A DNA stretch of 64,000 nucleotides from JBFFMO01 sp041390025 (GTDB lineage: Bacteria > Myxococcota_A > Bradymonadia > Bradymonadales > Bradymonadaceae), in NCBI GenBank assembly GCA_041390025.1, contig JAWKQR010000001.1, positions 124,001-188,000 on the forward strand, given 5' to 3'. Both the position numbers and the translations under genes were made by a program. Below are positions 1 to 7,395 of the stretch, one piece after another; positions within the stretch are counted from its first letter, which is position 1, and every line of letters starts with the position of its first letter. A model generated the notes under the pieces. That model ran no database searches and had not been told where the DNA came from. It saw nothing but the letters and a program-made list of their open reading frames with translations.

Positions 1-38
1 CACATGCGGTGGAATGGGAAGGTGGCCAACACGTTAAA

Positions 39-174
39 AGGTCTCCCGGTTCACCGTGGACCTCGCCAATCGAGGTCTCCCGGTTCACCGTGGACCACGC
101 CAATCGAGGTCTCCCGGTTCAACGTGGACCTCGCCAATCGAGGTCCCCCGGTTCAAGCTGGACGGTATCGGACC
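39..174. repeat. 34-bp tandem repeat, about four units, each led by the dispersed motif
   Basis: Units begin at 39, 73, 107 and 141 with an exact 34-bp period. The first three start with AGGTCTCCCGGTTC and continue through a segment ending CTCGCCAATCG or a close variant. The fourth starts AGGTCCCCCGGTTC and diverges afterwards. The last unit overlaps the 3' end and stop codon of the macro-domain gene. There are no unique spacers between units, so this is a minisatellite and not a CRISPR array. Confidence 0.9.
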
Positions 175-623
175 ACGAAGACGGTTCCTGTGAAACGGTG
201 TGCCTCGATGGCCAAAGACATCAACCCAATTGCCTCCGCTTCCGAGAATCCTCCAGACCCCGCGCCGATCACTGGAAATGCGATGGAACCGACATCGTGC
301 GACGTTGCTAACTCCAGTGCGTTGCGGGTGCTATCAACAATGCTTTCCTGAGAGGCGCGCCAAAACATGTCGATCCCCGCAACGTGAATGATACCTCGGA
401 AATTCAGACGCCCCGCGGTGGACCATCTAGCCGACCCCAACGGCATTGGGCCAGTTTTGGCGATTTCTCGAAAGGGAGCGGTGCCTGCACTTCGTTTGAT
501 GGCTCCGGATACACCCTGCGGAATCAATAACCACCAAGGGATGATATTGCGGTTCCATGCATTGACGATGACCTCCACCGTTTGATCGAGCAGGTCGCCA
601 TCGACCACGTTGACCCGCGGCAT
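153..623 (-). CDS. Macro-domain (ADP-ribose-binding) protein
   Basis: A 156-residue protein that reads as a single macro domain. It begins VNVVDGDLLDQTVEVIVNAWN, the typical strand-loop start (the usual NAAN is here NAWN). A glycine loop follows (PQGVSGAIKRSAG, the G-V-x-x-A-I signature), and the protein ends with IAFPVIGAGSGGF, which matches the conserved phosphate-binding loop. Macro domains bind or hydrolyse ADP-ribose, O-acetyl-ADP-ribose or related nucleotides in the cytoplasm. The ATG at 623 overlaps the stop of the upstream muramidase-like gene (TAATG), so I prefer it to an upstream in-frame start at 698; translation is probably coupled. The stop lies inside the last unit of the 34-bp repeat, so the C-terminus may have been trimmed or altered by the array. 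The specific activity cannot be told from sequence. Confidence 0.8.
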   Translation of the reverse strand: MPRVNVVDGDLLDQTVEVIVNAWNRNIIPWWLLIPQGVSGAIKRSAGTAPFREIAKTGPMPLGSARWSTAGRLNFRGIIHVAGIDMFWRASQESIVDSTRNALELATSHDVGSIAFPVIGAGSGGFSEAEAIGLMSLAIEAHRFTGTVFVVRYRPA

Positions 624-2353
624 TACCGGCGTCGAAGCCAAACAAGGCCCGCCAACAGCCCGAGCCACGCGAAATCGTTTCCGCCCGCCTGAGCACAACC
701 TCCCGACGTTCCTGTGGTGGCGTTGTCGATGAGTTTGGGGAAATCGCCATCCGGCGCGTTGTTCGTGCCCTGATTGGTGTTGTTGGGGTTTGGAACGGAA
801 CCGTTTCCTACCGTCACGTTGACCGCAAGGGCATCATCCGCGGGGCCGCCACCCGCGGGGGATTCGGAAAACCACGTCTCTCCCTCTTTGACCACACCAA
901 AGGTTTGCAGGTAGCTCCCCTGAGTCTTGCCTCGCAGCACGACCGGGAATTTGTAGGATGATCCTGGCGGCACGGCCGCCGAGGGCGTGCTAACGCGTGT
1001 TGGACTGCTCCATGAGTCGTCATGCAGGGGCGAAGCCTGGTCACGAGGCGTTGGGGCGAGGAACACTTCGTTGGGAAGCCAAGGCTGTTGACCAACGTTC
1101 TTGAGCTCAATCCATCCGTCGCTTACGCCGCCAACGGTCAAAGCAACCTCGTCGGCAAACGACATGTCGACCAGCTCTGCCTGATAATCCGCAACGGTGA
1201 CCTCGACTTTGATCTGCAGCTGGTCGTCTGCCGGTCCCGCTTGACCGCCATCGCTGAACCAAGCCACGCCCTCTTGAACGAGGTTGAAGTACTCCGCGTA
1301 CACACCTGGCTCCGACGGAGCGCGAATCGTAAACTCAAACCGATAGGTCTCTCCCGGCGCAACCGTACCGTTGACCACGGCAGCCCGATTCGGTGCCGGC
1401 CAGCTATCGTCGGCCAACGCGCTTGGACGGTCCCGCGGTTCGGTTGTCCCGAGCTTGGTGTTGGCATCCCACGTCGCCGAGCCCGTGTTGCGAAGCTCGA
1501 TGTATCCGGTCAGCGTTTCATTCGAGACCATTGGGATGGCCATCGCCGCGAGTGGAAACGTCTGGTAGACGTAGGTGGCACCGTAGTCTGCGCCGCCTCC
1601 GCCGGCCAGAGCCGCCAGATCTCCCGCCGGTCCGTTATAGACGTTGCGGTCAAATCCCTGTCCGTTGGCGCAGTATTGTGTGTTGCCGTCGCAATATTGC
1701 CAAAACGTCCACTTGTCCCAGCCGTCGGGGATGAGGGGACACGTGGTTCCGTAGTGCGCGATCCACAACGGGTAGTTTCCTAGCGACGCATCTCCAACGT
1801 TGTCCTGCCAAAAGTACGGGCCCGTGTAGATGATGGGGCGTTTGCCGGTGCCGTCTTCGACGATCTGAAGCCATTGCTTGACCGCCGCAGCCACCTGCGC
1901 CTTTGACAGACCCCCGTTCGACTCCACGTCAATCACCGCAGGCAGGTCTCCCGGTCCAAGCCGACCAAGTTTGTTGACCACCATGTTTGCCTGCTGGGCC
2001 ACATTCTGTGCGGGCCGGAAGTACTGGTAGGCACCGCGAATCATCCCAAGGCGTTTGAGCTCCGCCCAGTTACGGTCGAAGTACTCGTCCGGAGTATTGA
2101 CGCCGTCGCTGATGCGCGCGATTCCGAACGTCATCCCCGCATTCTTCTGGGCCTCCCAGTTGAAGTTGGCCTGATACTTCGAGACGTCAGCGCCTTGCAC
2201 GCCGGTGTACCGGTCTGCACCGCACACCCGTGTCACGGCCTGCTGAATGGTCACGTTTTCGTACCCTGCCGACGCCGTGCCGCCGTCGTCTTCAGAACAC
2301 GCAGCCGTCGATAGAAGTACGAGTGCGAGGAACAACAGGCCAAATCGTCGCAT
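623..2353 (-). CDS. Lipoprotein with GH25 (lysozyme-like) domain, two NBR1-like Ig repeats and a MYXO-CTERM-like tail
   Basis: The 576-residue protein begins with a lipoprotein signal (LLSTAAC lipobox). Residues of about 45-240 form a glycoside hydrolase family 25 domain: GVQGADVSKYQ at the start, FGIARISDG, GAYQYFRP, LPAVIDVES (acidic catalytic region) and WTFWQYC. GH25 enzymes cleave the beta-1,4 bond of peptidoglycan as muramidases. Two related ~110-residue beta-sandwich repeats follow, each with the (I/L)EL(R/K)N.G...W pattern and ending in a WFS segment, similar to NBR1-type Ig-like domains. The end (a GGCAQAGG patch, a hydrophobic helix, then RRR) resembles MYXO-CTERM sorting tails. The protein would thus have anchors at both ends. 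The macro-domain gene overlaps its stop codon. The GH25 family assignment is fairly secure; substrate and target (self or prey wall) are not known. Confidence 0.85.
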   Translation of the reverse strand: MRRFGLLFLALVLLSTAACSEDDGGTASAGYENVTIQQAVTRVCGADRYTGVQGADVSKYQANFNWEAQKNAGMTFGIARISDGVNTPDEYFDRNWAELKRLGMIRGAYQYFRPAQNVAQQANMVVNKLGRLGPGDLPAVIDVESNGGLSKAQVAAAVKQWLQIVEDGTGKRPIIYTGPYFWQDNVGDASLGNYPLWIAHYGTTCPLIPDGWDKWTFWQYCDGNTQYCANGQGFDRNVYNGPAGDLAALAGGGGADYGATYVYQTFPLAAMAIPMVSNETLTGYIELRNTGSATWDANTKLGTTEPRDRPSALADDSWPAPNRAAVVNGTVAPGETYRFEFTIRAPSEPGVYAEYFNLVQEGVAWFSDGGQAGPADDQLQIKVEVTVADYQAELVDMSFADEVALTVGGVSDGWIELKNVGQQPWLPNEVFLAPTPRDQASPLHDDSWSSPTRVSTPSAAVPPGSSYKFPVVLRGKTQGSYLQTFGVVKEGETWFSESPAGGGPADDALAVNVTVGNGSVPNPNNTNQGTNNAPDGDFPKLIDNATTGTSGGCAQAGGNDFAWLGLLAGLVWLRRR

Positions 2354-2504
2354 GAGTCACCGGGGTATGTGGTTTGCCTACATGGTTAGCCTAGAAACCC
2401 GACTTCCATGCGTCAATAGAAGGGTGCCTGACCAAAGCTTACAAGTTCATGGAACTTCCCCATCTCCCGGGTGTCGATCGAGCAGAACCGCACACGGAGC
2501 AACA

Positions 2505-3548
2505 ATGAACAACACACACGAATTGTGGGAAGACTCTTTGCCCGACGAATGGCTCAGCCTACGAAGCCGGTTCGACCGGCAGACCTTGCGCTACATCGGA
2601 CTCAGCGCGGTCTCCCATCTCTTGCTGCTGGCCATCATCATGTCGATGCCTGAGCGAGCGAAAGCCCTGGAGCTTGACGCAAACTTCCAAGACGACCGCT
2701 TCGTGCAAATGATGTTCGAGCCATCTCAAGAACCGGAAGTCCTCCGAACCGAGGCGCCCGGGGAGGTTGCGGATGCTTCGTCAAAACACCAAGGTGAGGA
2801 GGGCAAGGCAGGACGAGAAGACAGTCAAGCCGTAAACAAACGCCTCGCAATCAAAGGAGACAATCGACCGGAAGACCTCCAGTTGCGGCGTATGCGGGAC
2901 ATCGAAATCGCCCAAACAGCGGGCGTTGCCGGCGTCATGAACGACCAAGTGGCCAGCTGGTTTGGCAGCGCCGACACGTCGATTGGCTCTGACGCCATTC
3001 ACGCGGTTGGAAACCTCGAAGGTGCCCAAGCAGGCGATGCCATGGGCAACGTAGGAGCGTTGGGACTGCACAGCACGGGGCGCGGTGGCGGCGGCATCAA
3101 AGAGAACTCGATTGGACTCGCGGACCTCGCGACCTCCGGGATGAAAACCGGCCGCAAACGTGGACTGTGTCCAACCGGGGATTGCACCAACATGGAGCGC
3201 GAGGCGAAGGTCCCCGCAGAGGTCAGTGTCGGTCGCAACATCGATCTGGACGGTGGTCTAGACCGGGAGATCATCAAACGGGTCGTCCGCCAGCATCGCA
3301 GCGAGGTCAAAGATTGCTACGAGCGCGAACTGCAGAAGGACCGAACCCTCAAAGGCGAGTTGGTGATCAAGTTCACGGTCAGCGGGAAGGGCGACGTGAT
3401 TTCATCGGTAAGCCAAGGGGGTGACTTACGCAATCCGACCATGGAAGCCTGCATCAATCAGCGCATCCGACGATGGGTGTTTCCCGAACCCAAGGGAGGC
3501 GGGCTCGTGATCGTGAAGTACCCCTTTAGATTCAGCGCCGGACGATGA
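2505..3548 (+). CDS. AgmX/PglI C-terminal domain protein (TonB-like)
   Basis: A 347-residue protein with a cytoplasmic N-terminus, one transmembrane helix (about residues 30-50, IGLSAVSHLLLLAIIMSM), a long Gly/Ala-rich periplasmic linker, and a C-terminal domain. That domain contains IIKRVVRQHRSEVKDCYE, LVIKFTVSGKGDV and a RRWVFPEP motif. This is the AgmX/PglI C-terminal domain found in gliding-motility and TonB-like proteins of myxobacteria. The ATG at 2505 is chosen because it follows GGAG at a good distance and precedes the first sensible membrane protein N-terminus; the frame stays open upstream to 2247 but that part looks non-coding. It is divergent from the GH25 gene and converges on the next lipoprotein. 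It probably spans the periplasm to transmit force or energy; no ExbB/ExbD partner is in the window. Confidence 0.85.
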   Translation: MNNTHELWEDSLPDEWLSLRSRFDRQTLRYIGLSAVSHLLLLAIIMSMPERAKALELDANFQDDRFVQMMFEPSQEPEVLRTEAPGEVADASSKHQGEEGKAGREDSQAVNKRLAIKGDNRPEDLQLRRMRDIEIAQTAGVAGVMNDQVASWFGSADTSIGSDAIHAVGNLEGAQAGDAMGNVGALGLHSTGRGGGGIKENSIGLADLATSGMKTGRKRGLCPTGDCTNMEREAKVPAEVSVGRNIDLDGGLDREIIKRVVRQHRSEVKDCYERELQKDRTLKGELVIKFTVSGKGDVISSVSQGGDLRNPTMEACINQRIRRWVFPEPKGGGLVIVKYPFRFSAGR

Positions 3549-4967
3549 CTAGTTCACGTCGTACTCAAGATCGTAATACGCACCGACCCCGCCATAGTCG
3601 AAGACCTGGATGAAGTAGGGACCGTCTGCGGGGACCGTAAACGTGATGTCTTCATCCGTACCGTCGTAGGCCGAAGAGGCCGCTTGGGTGAAGGTGCCGT
3701 CCCCATCGGGGTCATGGAACAAAAACAGATCCAAATCCCCATAGCCATCAAGGTCGTACAACAAAATATCGATCACGTCGCCGGCCTTGCGGTCTCCGAT
3801 GTCAAACCAGTCAGACAAACGGGTTGGAGCCAAGGCGTCGCACACGTGACCTTGAGCCACCCAACCTTTGAACAAGAACGCTGCCGTCTCTCGGGAGCCG
3901 TTGGGGTAGAAGGTGTCCTCCAACGCGCACGGAATGATATCGACAGCCGCGATCCGGAAGAGGTTCAGCTTGTTGTCGTAGTTAACCACTCGGGCTGCGT
4001 ACGTCTTGTTCGCACCGGCCGTAAACTGGATCGACTCGAAGTCATTCGAACTGGTCGAGTCGTCGATCTTGACCCCGTTTTCAAACAGCTCAAGGTCGAG
4101 GTCGGACAGAGCATTGTAGAAGTTCACATTGACCCGGTAGACCTTGTTGGGGACCGTTGGGATGGCGAAGTACTCCTCGTCTCCCGGACACGTCAGGCCA
4201 ACGGCGGCGACGTTCATCGTGAGCGGAGTTGCGGTCGTTGGCGTCTCGTTGGGGTCATTGGGGTCCATCATGCACAAGTCACAAGCGCCATCCTCGTCGA
4301 TCAATGTGTCGCAATCGTTGTCCAGCCCATCGCATGTCTCAGGACTTCCGGTCGCCGTGCCGGTGATCATGCACTCTTGTTGGCCCGTGGCCGTGCAAAT
4401 GTAGACTCCCGTCGATGCGCATTGGCCCGCGCCAATCGAGCATGCGCCGCCGACGTTAAATCCGTCATCGACCGTCCCGCTGCAGTCGTTGTCAATGTTG
4501 TCACAGATCTCCGTGCCACCGGGATTGGCCATCGGATTGTTGTCATCGCAATCTGGACCTTGGGGGCAATTGATGCCGTAGCCGTCTTGGTCGTTGTCGA
4601 TACAGCCCTGCGGGAAGTCGCAGCGGTCAACGATGCATGACTGCTGAGGCGACGCACAGTCAACCGCAGGTTCCCACACACCACAACTATCGCGGTTTGG
4701 ATCCTGGACACAGTATTGGACTTGGGTGCCCTGGCATCGAGTCAATCCCTTCGTGCACTCACACGTAAATCCCATGTCAATGGATGTGTTGCCCTGATCA
4801 ATCTCAAGTTCCATGTCCGGGAGTCCTGCGTCGACCGATGGGCCGCCGACATCTTGAATGGGGCGAATCACCTCGGCGTCGTTGCCGGCGTCCTCGGTTG
4901 ATGTTGATTCGTCAGAACCACAGGCCACAAGGGGCAACAAGGCAACCAACCACAACGCTTTCAACAT
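3549..4967 (-). CDS. MopE-like metal-binding lipoprotein with PPC-type C-terminal domains
   Basis: A 472-residue lipoprotein with signal MLKALWLVALLPLVAC. An Asp-rich linker leads to a Cys-rich segment (residues about 70-115), then MopE-type repeats: DNDQDGYG, CDDNNPMANPGGTEICD, IDNDCSGTVDDG, CDGLDNDCDTLIDEDG. These repeats are known from surface proteins of methanotrophs and myxobacteria and are predicted to bind Ca2+ or other metals. The C-terminal half carries two beta-sandwich modules like bacterial pre-peptidase C-terminal (PPC) domains, ending in a GPYFIQVFDYGG segment. GGAGG lies directly against the first ATG (4973), so the second ATG at 4967 with 6-base spacing is preferred. The gene follows hutF on the same strand by about 45 bp. 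Function is probably structural or adhesive at the surface. Confidence 0.83.
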   Translation of the reverse strand: MLKALWLVALLPLVACGSDESTSTEDAGNDAEVIRPIQDVGGPSVDAGLPDMELEIDQGNTSIDMGFTCECTKGLTRCQGTQVQYCVQDPNRDSCGVWEPAVDCASPQQSCIVDRCDFPQGCIDNDQDGYGINCPQGPDCDDNNPMANPGGTEICDNIDNDCSGTVDDGFNVGGACSIGAGQCASTGVYICTATGQQECMITGTATGSPETCDGLDNDCDTLIDEDGACDLCMMDPNDPNETPTTATPLTMNVAAVGLTCPGDEEYFAIPTVPNKVYRVNVNFYNALSDLDLELFENGVKIDDSTSSNDFESIQFTAGANKTYAARVVNYDNKLNLFRIAAVDIIPCALEDTFYPNGSRETAAFLFKGWVAQGHVCDALAPTRLSDWFDIGDRKAGDVIDILLYDLDGYGDLDLFLFHDPDGDGTFTQAASSAYDGTDEDITFTVPADGPYFIQVFDYGGVGAYYDLEYDVN

Positions 4968-5012
4968 CGACATCCTCCGGGCAACATTAAGGCGCGGAGA
5001 CTACAAAAAGCG

Positions 5013-6328
5013 TTATCCTACCGCAAGTCTGCGTGTTGCGGCGGGTGTCGCCGACAAGGCGATATGGTTGAGGAGATCCTCGGCAAGCAGGTCTTCCGGT
5101 CGGCCGAACACACGGTGATGTCCTGCAGATCAATGGCCACCAAATCCGGGAGCGCGCCGGGTTTGAGCACCCCCGCGAAGAGCCCAGCACTACGAGCCCC
5201 ATTCAACGTGGCCATGGGAAACACCACATCACCGGTCGAGACACGAGGTCTCCCGGTCAGCGTCGCGATGGACGTCGCTAAGACGTTGCGTCGCTCGTAA
5301 CGCAGGCGTTCGTGGTACTCGACCAATCGCATGTCCTCGAACAGGTTGATCGTTGCGTTGCTGTCCGTCCCCAACGCGATGGGGATGCCGCGCTCAACAA
5401 GCTCCTTGGCCGGCAAAAAACCATCGCCAAGGTTGCGTTCGGTCGTCGGACACGCCGCGATCGTTGGTCGGATCTGACCGAGCAGGTCCAACTCACCGCG
5501 GGTCAAATGGGTGCCGTGGACCAGCGTCGTGCGTTCGGTGACCACACCCATCTCAGCCAGCGCAAAGATCGGCGGGTAGCCGTACTCCGCGATGCTCTCT
5601 TGGATTTCTCGGCGCTGTTCGCACGCATGGATATGAACCGGAAGTCCTCGTTCGTCCGCATAGGCGGCGATTTCGGTCATCCAGCTCGCCTCGACCGCTC
5701 GGATGCTGTGGGGGGCGACACCCACGGTGACACGGCTGTCGTTCTTATAGTGATCGGCCAGTTCGTCGACCGCGCGCAGGTAGGCGTCCACGCTCGGGTA
5801 GATGAAACGTCGTTGTCCGCGCTCAGCCGGCTTTTCAAAGCCGCCACGCTGGTACGCCACCGGTAAGATTACGATCCGCAGACCCACCTCGGTGGCAGCC
5901 CGAACAACGGCATGGGCCAGCGCGTTTCGGTCGGCGTAATGGCTTCCGTCGGGCGCATGGTGGACATAGTGGAATTCCACCACGGTGGTGATCCCAGCCG
6001 CGACCATCTCTTGGTACGCCAGCGTTGCCACCCGATGCATGTCTTCCGGTCCAAACGTGAGTGCCGACTCATACATGGCATCGCGCCACGTCCAGAAGTC
6101 GTCTTCCAGTCGTGAACTCAACACATGTTCGGTGCGACCACGGATGGCGCGCTGAAACGCGTGGCTGTGGGTGTTGATGAATCCGGGGATGATGGCCTTG
6201 TCGCCCAGATCCGTGACGTCTTCAGCATCCGTGAGTCCCAGAATCTGGTCGTCAGCCACCGCAACGGTTGCGTTTTCGACCCACACGTTCTCCCAATAGA
6301 TCCAACGCGCCCGGAAGTTCTTTACCAT
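5013..6328 (-). CDS. hutF: Formimidoylglutamate deiminase (C-terminus frameshifted)
   Basis: A metal-dependent amidohydrolase of about 436 residues. HutF converts N-formimidoyl-L-glutamate to N-formyl-L-glutamate and ammonia in the five-step histidine degradation route. Visible motifs: IPGFINTHSHAFQRA (HxH zinc ligands), VHIHACEQ, VHGTHLT, AACPTTERNLGDG and ALGTDSNATINL (catalytic Asp). The gene is translationally coupled to the preceding gene (start 6328 overlaps its TAA). Near 5107-5115 the frame seems to slip. As read, the protein ends at 5018 in an unrelated basic tail. In a neighbouring frame the sequence continues FGRPEDLLAEDLLNHIALSA and stops at 5013, which looks more like an amidohydrolase end. 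No other hut genes are nearby. Confident on family; high on HutF rather than a generic deaminase. Confidence 0.87.
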
Positions 6329-7395
6329 TGTCCAGACAGCCCGACAGTGGCCCCGCCTTCGACCGGCAGCACCATGAGGTCCAACGCGAGGTCTTCCGGA
6401 GCATCCCAGTTGCGGGTCAGATAGTAACTCGTCGCCAGACCAGCAACCGCGCCGACGCCAGCGCCCCCAAACACGGCCGTGGCGCTTGGGTCGTCCCCTT
6501 GAATGAGCAACGGAACCCCGGCACCCACGAGCGTTCCAACAATGCCCCCCGCATCGACCACCAACGACCGACTGCGGCTCATTGGGTAGTACTTTGAGGC
6601 AAACGCCCCTGCCACAAGGCCGACATCGCTCGCGATCAGCATCGTGGTCAACGTCGTCTTGGCGGAAGCGTCAAATTCATTGGCAGCGTGGCCAAAGAAC
6701 ATCAGCGCCCCGGCCCAAACACCCGCCGACGTCGCCATCGAAACGTCACCCGCCGTCGGTTCCAAGGTGCGGTACAGGACCTCGCCGATGCCAAGACCGG
6801 CCAACTGCGCCACAACCAACGTTCCGGCGGCGGCAGGGGTGGAGTCGTAATCAAAGATGCCCAACATCGCACCGCCATGCCAAGCGCCCCAATACGTGCC
6901 CGAATTCAGCGCGGCCGTGTGGCCCGGTGTGATTCCTTCATCGGATTGATACAACAACGACGCCGTCAAACCTACGCCACCCCCGGCGAGCAACAGCGCG
7001 ACGACCGCGCGCACGTCATCGACCTCCAAGATCAGCGAGGTCTCGATCCCAAGCGCGACGCCATGCAGCGTCTGCACGGCAACCAACTCACCGCGCGCAA
7101 GACCGGTGGGCTGCTCGCCACTGACGATCTTGTCCTGAGGACCTGCTCCTGGCGTCAGCAGCGCATACACAACTTGCGCACGCGCTGCGAGCGGGTCCTC
7201 GGGATAACTGTTGAGGATGAGCTCAAGCTGCGCTCGGGCGCCCGCCTTGTCGCCACTGGCCAACAGCCGAAATGCCTCGTGGTACGCCATATCCGCTGCC
7301 GTCACAGCCACTTGAGCCGTGGCGGGTGGGGGCGGCGGCGACTGTGCGAGCGCGATACTTGGGAACAACAGGGACAGGAAAAGCAGTTTTTTCAT
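6322..7395 (-). CDS. Secreted membrane-associated protein of unknown function
   Basis: A 357-residue protein with a cleavable signal peptide (MKKLLFLSLLFPSIALAQ) followed by a Pro-rich stretch and a short TPR-like helical region (AYHEAFRLLASGDKAGARAQL). The remainder consists of repeated Gly/Ala-rich hydrophobic segments (VVALLLAGGGVGLTASLL, VWAGALMFFGHAA, VGLVAGAFASKYY, AVFGGAGVGAVAGLATSYYL). The alternation of small residues suggests paired membrane helices or a barrel-like domain. ATG at 7395 overlaps the stop of the upstream lipoprotein (ATGA), and its own stop overlaps the hutF start, so these three genes form one tightly coupled operon. The dispersed motif near 6389 encodes APEDLA in its C-terminal part. 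No family recognised. Confidence 0.72.
   Translation of the reverse strand: MKKLLFLSLLFPSIALAQSPPPPPATAQVAVTAADMAYHEAFRLLASGDKAGARAQLELILNSYPEDPLAARAQVVYALLTPGAGPQDKIVSGEQPTGLARGELVAVQTLHGVALGIETSLILEVDDVRAVVALLLAGGGVGLTASLLYQSDEGITPGHTAALNSGTYWGAWHGGAMLGIFDYDSTPAAAGTLVVAQLAGLGIGEVLYRTLEPTAGDVSMATSAGVWAGALMFFGHAANEFDASAKTTLTTMLIASDVGLVAGAFASKYYPMSRSRSLVVDAGGIVGTLVGAGVPLLIQGDDPSATAVFGGAGVGAVAGLATSYYLTRNWDAPEDLALDLMVLPVEGGATVGLSGQW

Noticed and set aside
39..174. 34-bp direct repeats as a CRISPR array
   Set aside because: The repeats are contiguous, without unique spacers, and no cas genes are near.
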